From Bog-473 sp963763575 (GTDB lineage: Bacteria; Actinomycetota; Acidimicrobiia; Acidimicrobiales; RAAP-2): a DNA stretch of 64,000 nucleotides. Below the pieces are notes generated by a model that was not told the origin of the DNA, searched no databases, and was given only the letters and a program-made list of their open reading frames with translations. Made by a program: the position numbers and the translations under genes. Shown here in pieces: positions 1 through 9,548 of this stretch (positions are counted from its first letter, which is position 1; every line of letters begins with the position of its first letter). Where the stretch lies: the NCBI GenBank assembly GCA_963763575.1, contig CAVXPD010000001.1:124001-188000 (forward strand), written 5' to 3'.

Positions 1-1947
1 GCGTTCGACGTCACGACGGCGCGGCGCGCGTCCGGCCCGCTCCGCACGTTCAACCAGGCCGGCATCTTGTCCCCCTCCGACGTGCACGTTGCCCTGAGGC
101 TGGCGCGCCTCGGCGGAACCGAGGACGACGCGGTGGTGCTCGGCACCGCCTTCGCGGCGAGGGCACCGCGCCTGGGCCACGTATGCGTCGACCTGCAGTC
201 GATCAAACACACCGCGAGCGCGGACTCCGACTCGCCCGTCGACGTCGGCAACCTGCCCTGGCCCGAGCCGCCGGCGTGGCTCGGTCGCCTGTCCGCCTGC
301 GCCCTCGTCGGAGCTGACCGTCCGCTGCACCTGGAAGGCTCGAACCTGTACCTCGACCGCCTGTGGGCGGACGAGTGCCTGGTCGCGTCCGAGCTCGAGT
401 CGCGCGCCGCCGAGACCCCGGACGACGTGGACGACGAGCTCCTCGCCGCGGGGCTGGCGCGCCTGTTCCCCGGTGACGACGACCCCGACCTCCAGCGCCT
501 CGCGGCGGCGGCCTCGGTGCTGCGGCGGATGTCCGTGATCGCCGGAGGCCCCGGCACGGGAAAGACGACCACGGTCGCCCGGGCGCTCGCCCTCCTGCAC
601 ACCGTGGGCGACCCCGGCCGGCCGCCCCTCGTCGCGCTGGCGGCTCCGACGGGAAAGGCGGCGGCCCGGCTGGAGGCGTCCGTCCGGGCCGAGGCGCGGC
701 AGGCCGACATCGACCCGGTCGTCCGGGAACGATTGGAGGCACTCGAGGGCGCGACGTTGCACCGGCTGCTGGGGTTCAGCCCGGGCAACCGCACGCGGTT
801 CCGCCACAACCGCACGAACCGGCTGCCCCACGACGTCGTCGTCGTCGACGAGACGTCGATGGTGTCGCTCTCGATGATGGCGCGCCTGGCCGAGGCCGTG
901 CGCCCCCACGCGCGCCTGATCCTCGTGGGCGACCCCGACCAGCTGGCCTCGGTGGAGGCCGGGGCGGTGCTGGGCGACATCGTGGGCCCGGCGGCCGAGG
1001 GCTTCCGCATGAGCCGGGCCGCTCGGGAGAGAGTGGCCGCGGTCTCGGGACAGCGGGTCCCCGACGAAGCGCCCGCTCCCGCTGCGGGTCGCGCCATCGG
1101 CGACGGCATCGTGGTGCTGCGGCGTGTGCATCGGTTCGGAGGCGCGATCGGGGAGCTCGCGGAGGCCGTGCAGCGGGGGGACGCCGACGCCGCCGTGGCG
1201 GTGCTGCGTGCCGGCGGCTCGAATGTCCGATGGATCCCCGTCGACCCGGTCGACCCGGCCGACCCGGCCGACGCGGTCGACCCGGCCGACGCGGGTAATG
1301 CGGGCAATGACCGCCCCGAGACCGGTGACCTGCGCGAGGTGCGCGAGCTCGCGGTGGCCTCGGGCCGAACGGTGATCGAGGCGGCACGCGGCGGGCGGGC
1401 GGCCGACGCCATCGCCGCGCTCGGGCGCTTCCGTCTGCTCTGCGCGCACCGGCGCGGCCCCGAGGGCGTCGCGACGTGGATGCACCACGTGGAGAACTGG
1501 TTGCGGGCCGAGGTCGAGGGGTTCGCGACCGGCACCGACTGGTACGCGGGGCGTCCGCTGATCGTCACGGAGAACGACTACGCATTGCAGCTCTACAACG
1601 GCGACACGGGAGTCGTGGTCGAAGCCGGGGCGGGGCGGCGTCTCGTCGCGGCGTTCGAGCGCGGCGGCGCCATCGCCGAGGTGAGCCCCACTCGCCTGGC
1701 CGCGGTCGACACGGTCTACGCGATGACCGTGCACAAGAGCCAGGGGTCCCAGTTCCACACCGTGGCCTTTCTGCTTCCCCCGGTGAGTTCGCGGGTCCTG
1801 ACCCGGGAGCTGCTCTACACCGCGGTCACCCGGGCCCAGGAACGCCTGATCGTGGTCGGGACCGAGGAGCCCATCCGTTCCGCCATCGAGCGCCCGATCA
1901 CCCGGGCCTCGGGGCTCCGGCGGACCTTGTGGGGCGAGCCCGGCTAA
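1..1947 (+). CDS. recD: RecD, exodeoxyribonuclease V alpha subunit (5' end outside window)
   Basis: The frame is open from base 1 and reads an N-terminal RecD domain (FNQAGILSPSDVHVALRL) before the first possible in-window start (TTG 67), so the gene begins upstream. RecD is the 5'-3' helicase of RecBCD, which processes double-strand breaks. Visible are a Walker A motif GGPGTGKTTT near visible residue 182, a VVVDETSM Walker B-type segment, GDPDQLASVEAG, and a C-terminal UvrD-like AMTVHKSQGSQF motif near residue 574 followed by LYTAVTRAQERL. A low-complexity spacer of Val/Ala-Asp-Pro triplets, encoded by 9-bp repeats around 1240-1300, interrupts the region before the C-terminal helicase motifs. 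It is probably a disordered loop. recB and recC would be expected upstream but are not in the window. Confidence 0.93.
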   Translation, partial: AFDVTTARRASGPLRTFNQAGILSPSDVHVALRLARLGGTEDDAVVLGTAFAARAPRLGHVCVDLQSIKHTASADSDSPVDVGNLPWPEPPAWLGRLSACALVGADRPLHLEGSNLYLDRLWADECLVASELESRAAETPDDVDDELLAAGLARLFPGDDDPDLQRLAAAASVLRRMSVIAGGPGTGKTTTVARALALLHTVGDPGRPPLVALAAPTGKAAARLEASVRAEARQADIDPVVRERLEALEGATLHRLLGFSPGNRTRFRHNRTNRLPHDVVVVDETSMVSLSMMARLAEAVRPHARLILVGDPDQLASVEAGAVLGDIVGPAAEGFRMSRAARERVAAVSGQRVPDEAPAPAAGRAIGDGIVVLRRVHRFGGAIGELAEAVQRGDADAAVAVLRAGGSNVRWIPVDPVDPADPADAVDPADAGNAGNDRPETGDLREVRELAVASGRTVIEAARGGRAADAIAALGRFRLLCAHRRGPEGVATWMHHVENWLRAEVEGFATGTDWYAGRPLIVTENDYALQLYNGDTGVVVEAGAGRRLVAAFERGGAIAEVSPTRLAAVDTVYAMTVHKSQGSQFHTVAFLLPPVSSRVLTRELLYTAVTRAQERLIVVGTEEPIRSAIERPITRASGLRRTLWGEPG

Positions 1948-2173
1948 GGGACTGCGGACCCCGAGCATCCGCCAACCCACGTTTCCGGCCCGTTTAGGCT
2001 GCCGTCACCCGAATTCATGCCTGCTCTCACGCGTTGAACAGCACTTACTCAGGCTGGATTCAGGATTGTGCCCCAAAATGAACTCGTCACGACTCCGTAA
2101 CAAAACGTGGAGCCGGAGCGGTCACAACGACCAGACGACGACACGACGACGAAAAAGAGGCCAAAGGGTGAGG

Positions 2174-3385
2174 ATGAAGATTCTGGTTCTCGGGGGCGAC
2201 GGCTATCTGGGTTGGCCGACCGCGCTCCACCTGTCGGCCCGGGGCCACGAGGTCACCATCGTCGACAACCTCGTGCGGCGCGAGTACGACCGCGAGATGG
2301 GGGTCGAAAGCCTGGTGCCCATCGCGTCGCTCCAAGACCGCGTCACGCGCTGGGAGCAGGTCTCGGGTCACGCGGTCAACGTCCGAGTCGGCAACCTCAC
2401 CGACGCCGCTTTCACCTACGGAGTCGTGGCCGAGGCGAGACCCGACGCCATCATCCACTTCGGCGAGCAGCGCTCGGCGCCGTACTCCATGATCGATCGC
2501 GAGCACGCGGTCTACACGCAAGTGAACAACGTCGTCGGCAACCTCAACGTGATGTACGCGATCAAGGAGATCGACCCCGAGATCCATCTCGTGAAGCTCG
2601 GGACCATGGGCGAGTACGGGTACCCCGACATCGACATCGAAGAAGGGTTCATCGAGATCACCCACAAGGGCCGCACCGACGTGCTGCCCTACCCCAAGCA
2701 ACCGGGCTCCTTCTACCACCTGTCCAAGGTGCACGACAGCCACAACATCATGTTCGGCTGCCGCATCTGGGGCTTGCGGGCCACCGATCTCAACCAGGGC
2801 ATCGTCTACGGCCAGTCGACCGAGGAGACCGACCTCGACCCGGTGCTGGCGACCCGCTTCGACTACGACGGTGTCTTCGGCACCGTGCTGAACCGCTTCT
2901 GTGTCCAGGCCGTGACCGGGCATCCCCTCACCGTCTACGGCGCCGGCGGGCAGACCCGCGGCATGCTCAACATCCGCGACACCCTTGCCTGCGTCACGCT
3001 GGCCACGGAGCACCCGGCCGAACGGGGCGAGTTCCGGGTCTTCAACCAGTTCACCGAGTCGTTCTCCGTGCGGGACATGGCGGAGATGGTCAAGCGGTTC
3101 TCGCCGAACCGCGTCGACATCGCCGAGGGGCTGTCCAACCCCCGGGTCGAGAACGAGGAGCACTACTTCAACGCTGCCAACACCAAGCTGTTGGACCTGG
3201 GCCTCGAGCCCCACCTGCTCACCGACGACGTGATCCGGGGCATCCTCGACCTCGTCGAGCGCCACCGGGGCCGGGTGGACATCCGGGCCATCGCACCCAC
3301 CGTGCAGTGGCGCTCGAGCACGAGCACACTGACCACGGCGGACGAGGCGGGCGAGCCGGGCGACTCCTCCTTCCTCGCGCTGTAA
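2174..3385 (+). CDS. sqdB: UDP-sulfoquinovose synthase-like NAD-dependent epimerase (SQD1/SqdB family)
   Basis: This extended SDR protein of 403 residues matches the SQD1/SqdB/Agl3 group, which makes UDP-sulfoquinovose from UDP-glucose and sulfite. It shows the Rossmann motif GGDGYLG near the N-terminus, TMGEYG with Thr144, and YHLSK with Tyr181 and Lys185, in register with the catalytic Thr/Tyr/Lys triad known from plant SQD1. The segment HFGEQRSAPYSMID is also characteristic. ATG 2174 is chosen because AAAGGG lies 5 nt upstream and the protein then starts MKILVLGG. GTG 2168 is an alternative. No sulfoquinovosyltransferase is adjacent, so the product's destination (sulfolipid or sulfoquinovose-bearing glycan) is open. 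Family assignment is strong; the exact sugar is inferred. Confidence 0.88.
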   Translation: MKILVLGGDGYLGWPTALHLSARGHEVTIVDNLVRREYDREMGVESLVPIASLQDRVTRWEQVSGHAVNVRVGNLTDAAFTYGVVAEARPDAIIHFGEQRSAPYSMIDREHAVYTQVNNVVGNLNVMYAIKEIDPEIHLVKLGTMGEYGYPDIDIEEGFIEITHKGRTDVLPYPKQPGSFYHLSKVHDSHNIMFGCRIWGLRATDLNQGIVYGQSTEETDLDPVLATRFDYDGVFGTVLNRFCVQAVTGHPLTVYGAGGQTRGMLNIRDTLACVTLATEHPAERGEFRVFNQFTESFSVRDMAEMVKRFSPNRVDIAEGLSNPRVENEEHYFNAANTKLLDLGLEPHLLTDDVIRGILDLVERHRGRVDIRAIAPTVQWRSSTSTLTTADEAGEPGDSSFLAL

Positions 3386-3411
3386 TCACCCAGCTCCCGC
3401 TGTAGTTTTCC

Positions 3412-4518
3412 GTGGCGATGTCGCCACGCAGGCCACGCCGCCGCGCGCGCCGTCGATCCCGGGCCCGGCGGGTCATCCTGCTCGTCGCAGCGGTGATCGT
3501 GTTGGCGCTCCTCGTGGGCGGGCTCGCCGAGGTGTCGCGGCAGTCGCAGGGCTACGACGCCGCCTCGAACCGGTCGCTGGCCGTCCAGGGGTCCGTCGTC
3601 GCCCAGCAGTCCAATGCCACCGCGGCCCAGCTGCGCACCTTCATGTCCACGTTCTCGAAGCAGACCCGCCAGGGTCTGCAGGTGGGCCTGAACACGGCCG
3701 TCCAGCAGACGGCCAACCAGTCGGCGAGCGCAGCGGCGGCCGCTCGCTCCACGTCGCTCGGCACCATCGGCACGGACTTCGCCACGGTCTTCGCGGATCG
3801 GGCCCAGTCCATGTCCGAGCTGCGCGGCGCCGTCGAAGGGCTCCTCGGCATGCGGCCCGCAGCCGACCCCGGCACCGGCGCGGCGGACTCGTCCACGCCG
3901 GGCGACGGGGCGGCGCAGCTGTCCGCCACCCAGGCCACCGACCGGATCGCCGCGGCCGGTGCGATGCTGGCGCAGGCCGACCGCCTTTACGGCTCGGTGC
4001 GGCGCGAGCTGGCCGGCGCGGTCGGTCACGGCCGGCTCCCCAAGTCCGTCTGGGTCACCGAACCCGGAGCCTGGGAACCGGGGACCATCTCGTCGCAGAT
4101 CGACATGCTGGCGGGTTCACCGATCCTCGCCTCCACCCACTACCTGGCGTTGCGGACCGTGCGCCTCACGCCTCCCGCCTTGCCGGCGGCGCCCGGCGCG
4201 TCGCCGGCCGTGTCGGTCATCAGCCCGACCACGCAGCTCGGGGTCACCGTCGTGGTCGCCAACAACGGCTCGGTGACCGAGCCGCGGGCGACGGTCCGCT
4301 TCACATTGGCGGACCAGTCGCCGGCGTCCGGGGTGTCCACCACACACAGCGAGACGGTGGCGCTCGCCGCCGGCGCGTCCGCCACGCTGCCCACGGTCAC
4401 CTTCGGCGTCAAGCCGGGAACCACGTACCTGCTGACGGTCTCGGTGGTGCTCCCGGCCGGCCAGACCGTGGTCCCCGCCACGCTCGAACAGGCCTTGGAG
4501 GTGGCGCCGGCCACGTGA
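3412..4518 (+). CDS. Membrane-anchored hypothetical protein
   Basis: The product is a 368-residue protein of unknown function. It has a very basic N-terminus (RRPRRRARRRSRARR), one transmembrane segment (about residues 21-40), then an Ala/Gln/Ser-rich, probably helical extracytoplasmic region (about 45-230). A C-terminal beta-rich part (about 255-368; VTVVVANNGSVTEPRATV) resembles CARDB-type adhesion modules. The topology suggests an envelope protein facing outwards. GTG 3412 and ATG 3418 are both possible starts; neither has a clear Shine-Dalgarno, and TAGTTT at 3403 hints at a short-leader transcript. The stop lies about 100 bp before the citrate synthase start. I do not recognise a characterised homologue. 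Confidence 0.72.
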   Translation: MAMSPRRPRRRARRRSRARRVILLVAAVIVLALLVGGLAEVSRQSQGYDAASNRSLAVQGSVVAQQSNATAAQLRTFMSTFSKQTRQGLQVGLNTAVQQTANQSASAAAAARSTSLGTIGTDFATVFADRAQSMSELRGAVEGLLGMRPAADPGTGAADSSTPGDGAAQLSATQATDRIAAAGAMLAQADRLYGSVRRELAGAVGHGRLPKSVWVTEPGAWEPGTISSQIDMLAGSPILASTHYLALRTVRLTPPALPAAPGASPAVSVISPTTQLGVTVVVANNGSVTEPRATVRFTLADQSPASGVSTTHSETVALAAGASATLPTVTFGVKPGTTYLLTVSVVLPAGQTVVPATLEQALEVAPAT

Positions 4519-4548
4519 GCATGCGCGGGCGGATCCGGCCCCGACGTG

Positions 4549-4578
4549 TCGACCACGCTCGCATCGGGCCCATAGGAT
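4549..4578 (+). promoter_or_regulatory. Putative sigma-70 promoter of citrate synthase
   Basis: TCGACC at 4549 and TAGGAT at 4573 are separated by 18 bp, upstream of GTG 4617 with its GGAGG. The promoter overlaps the intergenic end of the preceding gene. It is assigned by consensus only. Confidence 0.4.
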
Positions 4579-4616
4579 CGGTCCCGCACCGAAATGAGGA
4601 ATTGGAGGCGCTTCTC

Positions 4617-5891
<1,275 letters not shown>

Positions 5892-5909
5892 CCCCTCGCA
5901 CCGAGGGCG

Positions 5910-6812
5910 TCACGCCGGGCCATGGTGGCCGGTTCCGATGCTGGCCGAGGCTGCAGCGGCCGTCACGGTCTGGCGGAGGCGCACCAGGCCCTCCTGCACG
6001 AGGCTGACGCACAAGTTCCCGGAGCGGTCGAAGAGGAAGCCGCGGGCCAGGCCGCGACCGTTCGCCGCGACGGGGGAGTCCGTGTCGTAGAGCAGCCACT
6101 TGTCGGCCCGGAACGGCCGGTGGAACCACATGCAGTGGTCGAGGCTGGCGCCCATGAACTCCGGGTCGTCCCAGCTGATCTCGTGCGGGGCCAAGATGAC
6201 GTCGAAGAGGTTCATGTCCGAGGCGTAGACGGTCACGCAGGCGTGAAGCAGCGGGTCGTCGGGGAGCTCGCCGTCGGCCCGGATCCACAGGCGCGCCTGC
6301 GGGTCCCCGCCCTTGTTGTGCCAGGGCAGCTCGCCGATGTGGCGCTGCTCGATGGGGTGGGGCCGGTCGAACCAGTCGGTCAGCTCCTCCCTCCACGGCT
6401 CGAGGCGTTCGTAGAGCGGCGCGAGGTCCTCGGGCGGCGGCACGTTGGGCATGGGGATCTGGTGCTCGATGCCGCTCTCCTCGAGATCGTGGAACGACGC
6501 CGACATGTTGAAGATGGCCCGCCCGTGCTGGATGGCGACGACCCGGCGGGTGGTGAAGGACCGCCCGTCGCGGATGCGGTCGACCTCGTAGAGAATCGGC
6601 ACCGTCGGATCACCCGGCCGGAGGAAGTACGCGTGGAGCGAGTGCACGCGGCCGTGCTCGACGGTGCGGCCCGCCGCCATCAGCGCCTGGCCGGCCACCT
6701 GCCCGCCGAAGACGCGCTGGCGCTCCTCGTTGGGCTGGGTGCCGCGGAAGATGTTGACCTCGATCGGTTCGAGGTCGAGGAGATTGACGAGGAACTCCAA
6801 GGACGCGCTCAT
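5910..6812 (-). CDS. tesB: Acyl-CoA thioesterase II (TesB)
   Basis: This 300-residue double-hotdog thioesterase hydrolyses medium and long acyl-CoAs to free acid and CoA. It has the TesB signatures RVFGGQVAGQALMAA near the N-terminus, LHAYFLRPGD, SLDHCMWFHRPF and the C-terminal GLARGFLFDRSGNLCVSLVQ, so both hotdog repeats are present. ATG 6812 gives the canonical MSASLEFLVNLLDLE start; longer in-frame starts up to 6911 would read a basic non-conserved extension and overlap the divergent GH1 gene. It converges with citrate synthase, with only 18 bp between the stops. Confidence 0.93.
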   Translation of the reverse strand: MSASLEFLVNLLDLEPIEVNIFRGTQPNEERQRVFGGQVAGQALMAAGRTVEHGRVHSLHAYFLRPGDPTVPILYEVDRIRDGRSFTTRRVVAIQHGRAIFNMSASFHDLEESGIEHQIPMPNVPPPEDLAPLYERLEPWREELTDWFDRPHPIEQRHIGELPWHNKGGDPQARLWIRADGELPDDPLLHACVTVYASDMNLFDVILAPHEISWDDPEFMGASLDHCMWFHRPFRADKWLLYDTDSPVAANGRGLARGFLFDRSGNLCVSLVQEGLVRLRQTVTAAAASASIGTGHHGPA

Positions 6813-6881
6813 CGGCCCATGTTGCCCAGGTTCGGAGCCCCCCGTCGCATCCGCTTCGCGGCAGGCCGCGCGATGCGCCGC

Positions 6882-6896
6882 TACCCTGCGGCGGCG
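6882..6896 (+). promoter_or_regulatory. Putative leaderless promoter (-10 TACCCT) for GH1 gene
   Basis: TACCCT (6882-6887) ends 8 nt before GTG 6896 and no Shine-Dalgarno is present, which predicts transcription starting at or next to the start codon. There is no good -35 box. Confidence 0.4.
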
Positions 6897-8110
6897 TGAC
6901 TCCCGCCGCACCGCCCCCGCACACGAGCGAGCTCGTGTTCCCGCCCGGCTTCACCTGGGGCGTGGCCACGGCGGCCCACCAGATCGAGGGTGGCAACGTC
7001 AACAACGACTGGTGGGCCTGGGAGCACGACCCGGACTCGGGCACCCTCGAGCCGAGCGGCGACGCCTGCGACTCCTTCCACCGCTGGCGCGAGGACATCG
7101 GGCTCGTGGCCGACATGAGCCTCGGCGCCTATCGGTTCTCGCTCGAGTGGAGCCGCATCGAGCCGGCCGAGGGCGAGTTCTCCGTGGCCGCGCTCGAGCA
7201 CTACCGCCGCATGTGCGCGGCCTGCCACGGGCACGGGATCCTCCCCGTCCTCACGTTCCATCACTTCACGACGCCGCGGTGGCTGGCCCGGCGCGGGGGC
7301 TGGGAGTCGCCCGACGCCCCCGAGTGCTTCGCCCGGTTCGTGGGGCGGGCCACCGCGCACCTCGGGGACCTGGTCGGCTGGGCCTGCACCATCAATGAGC
7401 CCAACGTCGTGTCGGTCATGGGCTACTTCCAGGGCCAGTACCCCCCCGGGGTCAAGGAGGACTTCGTGCGGTACGCGGCCGTCAACGAGGCGATGGTCCG
7501 CGCGCACCGACTCGCCGTGGAGGCGCTGCGGGCCGGCCCCGGGGACTTCCCCGTCGGGCTCACGTTGTCCATGGCCGAGATCACCGCGGACGACGGCGGC
7601 GAGATCCTGGCGGACGCCGCGGAGGAGATGCTCGAGAACGTGTTCCTCCGCGCCACCGAGGGCGACGACTACGTGGGCGTGCAGTGCTACACGCGGATGC
7701 ACTTCGGGCCGGACGGGCTCGCCCCGAACGACCCCGAGGTGCCGGTCACCCAGATGGGCGACGAGCGCTGGCCGCAGGCCGTCGAGCACACCGTGCGGCG
7801 GGCCGCCTCCGTGAGCGGACGGCCGGTTGTCGTCACCGAGAACGGGATCGCCACCGCCGACGACACCGAGCGCATCACGTTCTTGAGCGAGGCCCTCCAG
7901 AGCGCCCATCGTTGCGTCGACGAGGGCATCGACCTGCGGGGCTACTTCGTGTGGAGCCTCCTCGACAACTTCGAGTGGCACCTCGGCTACGGGCCCAAGT
8001 TCGGCCTGGTGGCCATCGCCCCGGGCACCTTCGAGCGGCGCCCGAAGCCGAGCGCGCACTGGTACGGGGAGGTGGCCCGGTCAAACCGATTGGTCCGTGC
8101 ACCCGCGTAG
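6896..8110 (+). CDS. Glycoside hydrolase family 1, beta-glucosidase-like
   Basis: This retaining GH1 enzyme has 404 residues. It carries the family start FPPGFTWGVATAAHQIEG, acid/base Glu168 in CTINEPNVV and nucleophile Glu315 in VVVTENGIATAD. The C-terminal GYFVWSLLDNFEWHLGYGPKFGL contributes the aglycone site. It is shorter than many GH1 enzymes (about 440-480 residues), with compact loops after the nucleophile but no missing catalytic residue. It has no signal peptide, so it acts in the cytoplasm, probably on a beta-glucoside or beta-galactoside; substrate cannot be read from sequence. It is divergent from tesB. Confidence 0.92.
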   Translation: MTPAAPPPHTSELVFPPGFTWGVATAAHQIEGGNVNNDWWAWEHDPDSGTLEPSGDACDSFHRWREDIGLVADMSLGAYRFSLEWSRIEPAEGEFSVAALEHYRRMCAACHGHGILPVLTFHHFTTPRWLARRGGWESPDAPECFARFVGRATAHLGDLVGWACTINEPNVVSVMGYFQGQYPPGVKEDFVRYAAVNEAMVRAHRLAVEALRAGPGDFPVGLTLSMAEITADDGGEILADAAEEMLENVFLRATEGDDYVGVQCYTRMHFGPDGLAPNDPEVPVTQMGDERWPQAVEHTVRRAASVSGRPVVVTENGIATADDTERITFLSEALQSAHRCVDEGIDLRGYFVWSLLDNFEWHLGYGPKFGLVAIAPGTFERRPKPSAHWYGEVARSNRLVRAPA

Positions 8111-8150
8111 GCACCTGCGTCGCCGACCCGTTCGGAAATGTGGACCGGAC

Positions 8151-8163
8151 TATGGTGGCGTAG
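8151..8163 (+). promoter_or_regulatory. Putative leaderless promoter (-10 TATGGT) for gtrA-like gene
   Basis: TATGGT (8151-8156) is followed after 6 nt by GTG 8163. There is no Shine-Dalgarno. Confidence 0.4.
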
Positions 8164-8681
8164 TGCTTGTCCGCCTCTCCGCACTCTGGGACTGGCTGCA
8201 CACCCACGAGGGGCGGAAGATCTTCCGGTACTCCATGGTCTCGGTGATCTCGACCGCGGTCTCGCTCGTCACCATCGCCATCGTCTACGGCGTCCTCCAC
8301 ATCTGGAGCGAGGTGCCGAGCACCGTCTTCGGCAACGTCGTGGCCACGTTCCCGTCCTACTGGCTCAACCGCAAGTGGGCCTGGGGCAAGCACGGGCGCT
8401 CGCACTTCCTCAAGGAGGTCGTGCCCTTCTGGACCGCCGCGGCCGCGGGCATCGCGTTCTCCATCATCTGGGCGGCCCTGGCGCGCCACTACGCGATCAA
8501 GTGGCAACTGGACCACTTCGATACGACGCTGCTCGTCTTGGCGGCCAACCTCATGTCGTTCGCCATCTTCTGGGTGCTCAAGCTGATGTTGTTCAACCGC
8601 GTCTTCAAGCTCGAGCTCGAGGAGTTCGACGAGCACCTCGCCGTCGAGGAGGAGACGGCGGCCCACCCCGCGGCCAGCTGA
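8163..8681 (+). CDS. GtrA-like membrane protein
   Basis: This 172-residue polytopic protein of the GtrA family has four predicted helices, roughly residues 20-45, 50-70, 90-115 and 135-155. It carries the family hallmark FPSYWLNRKWAWGK after helix 2. GtrA-like proteins are linked to moving polyprenyl-phosphate-linked sugars across the membrane or to cell-surface glycan synthesis. The C-terminal tail is acidic (LEEFDEHLAVEEE). GTG 8163 is preferred to the upstream GTG 8097 because the extension is basic, non-conserved and overlaps the GH1 gene, and because a -10-like TATGGT sits right upstream. It converges with yajQ. Confidence 0.86.
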   Translation: MLVRLSALWDWLHTHEGRKIFRYSMVSVISTAVSLVTIAIVYGVLHIWSEVPSTVFGNVVATFPSYWLNRKWAWGKHGRSHFLKEVVPFWTAAAAGIAFSIIWAALARHYAIKWQLDHFDTTLLVLAANLMSFAIFWVLKLMLFNRVFKLELEEFDEHLAVEEETAAHPAAS

Positions 8682-8698
8682 TCCCGCCGTCACCGGCC

Positions 8699-8727
8699 CC
8701 GGCCGGCGCGCCGCGCGGCGCGGCCGG
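8699..8727. terminator. GC hairpin between convergent gtrA-like and yajQ genes
   Basis: CCGGCCG (8699-8705) pairs with CGGCCGG (8721-8727), with further pairs after a one-base bulge. It lies between two convergent stop codons and could act in both directions. There is no T-tract. Confidence 0.35.
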
Positions 8728-9216
8728 TCAGTCCCTGAAGTTGTCGAACTGCAGCGGGATCCCGAAGTCCTCGGCCTTGCACTTCGCGATGACCTCCTGG
8801 AGGTCGTCCCGCTTCTTGCCCGAGACCCGGAGCTGATCGCCCTGGGTCTGCGAGGACACCCCCTTGAGGCCGAGGTCCTTGATGAACTTGTTGAGCCGCT
8901 TGGCGTGATCCTGGGAGATGCCGGCCCTGATCGCGACGCGTTGGCGGGACGTGCCCTTCTGGGCCTCCTCGACCTTGCCGTCCTCGAAGGCCTTGAGCGA
9001 GACGTGGCGCTTCACCAGCTTCTCGTCGAGCACCTGGTGCAGCGCGCGCAGGCGGTCCTCGGTCGAGGAGCGCAGCACCAGCTCGGACTCGCCCAGCTCG
9101 ATCGCCGAATCGGTGTTCTTGAAGTCGAAGCGCGTGGCCGCCTCGCGGTTGGCCTGGTCCACCGCGTTGCGCACCTCTTGCATGTCGACTTCGGAGACGA
9201 TGTCAAACGTGGGCAT
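8728..9216 (-). CDS. yajQ: YajQ family nucleotide-binding protein (DUF520)
   Basis: This 162-residue cytoplasmic protein starts MPTFDIVSEVDMQEVRNAVD and ends PLQFDNFRD, both diagnostic of YajQ. The family folds as two ferredoxin-like domains, and some members bind cyclic di-GMP and act as effectors. Length and ends are complete. The start ATG 9216 has TAACCT (minus strand 9228-9223) 6 nt upstream, which suggests a leaderless transcript. The molecular role in this organism is not known. Confidence 0.94.
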   Translation of the reverse strand: MPTFDIVSEVDMQEVRNAVDQANREAATRFDFKNTDSAIELGESELVLRSSTEDRLRALHQVLDEKLVKRHVSLKAFEDGKVEEAQKGTSRQRVAIRAGISQDHAKRLNKFIKDLGLKGVSSQTQGDQLRVSGKKRDDLQEVIAKCKAEDFGIPLQFDNFRD

Positions 9217-9228
9217 GAAGCCAGGTTA
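9217..9228 (-). promoter_or_regulatory. Putative leaderless promoter (-10 TAACCT) for yajQ
   Basis: TAACCT on the minus strand (9228-9223) is followed after 6 nt by ATG 9216. There is no Shine-Dalgarno. Confidence 0.4.
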
Positions 9229-9281
9229 CCGGCGTCACCTGGCGCTCCCGGGTCCTGTGCCGGACTAACCTCGCCCGCTGC

Positions 9282-9364
9282 GGGTCGGTGTCCGAGTGGC
9301 CAAAGGAAGCAGGCTGTAAACCTGCCGGTTAACACCTACGGAGGTTCAAATCCTTCCCGGCCCA
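9282..9364 (+). tRNA. tRNA-Tyr (GTA)
   Basis: The acceptor strands GGGTCGG (9282-9288) and CCGGCCC (9357-9363) pair, with one G-T. The anticodon loop CTGTAAA gives GTA. The long variable arm typical of bacterial tRNA-Tyr and a TTCAAAT T-loop are present. The discriminator is A9364; CCA is not encoded. Confidence 0.95.
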
Positions 9365-9432
9365 CGCAGCCGCAGGTCAACGCTGGGGTCGCCACGGGTG
9401 CTGGCTACCTGTTCGGACCCCGAGCCTGCCGT

Positions 9433-9438
9433 TACAAT
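9433..9438 (+). promoter_or_regulatory. Putative -10 box TACAAT upstream of the mannosyltransferase gene
   Basis: TACAAT lies between tRNA-Tyr and the MptB-like gene and would give a leader of about 100 nt. There is no convincing -35. Confidence 0.3.
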
Positions 9439-9548
9439 GCGGTTTCGGATCGATTGCGGCAGCATGCTCGCCCTTGGCGTGGGCAGCTCCATCCCCCGGG
9501 CCTGCGGGCCATGGGCCTGGTGACGACAAGCGAGAAACTGAAAGCTCA

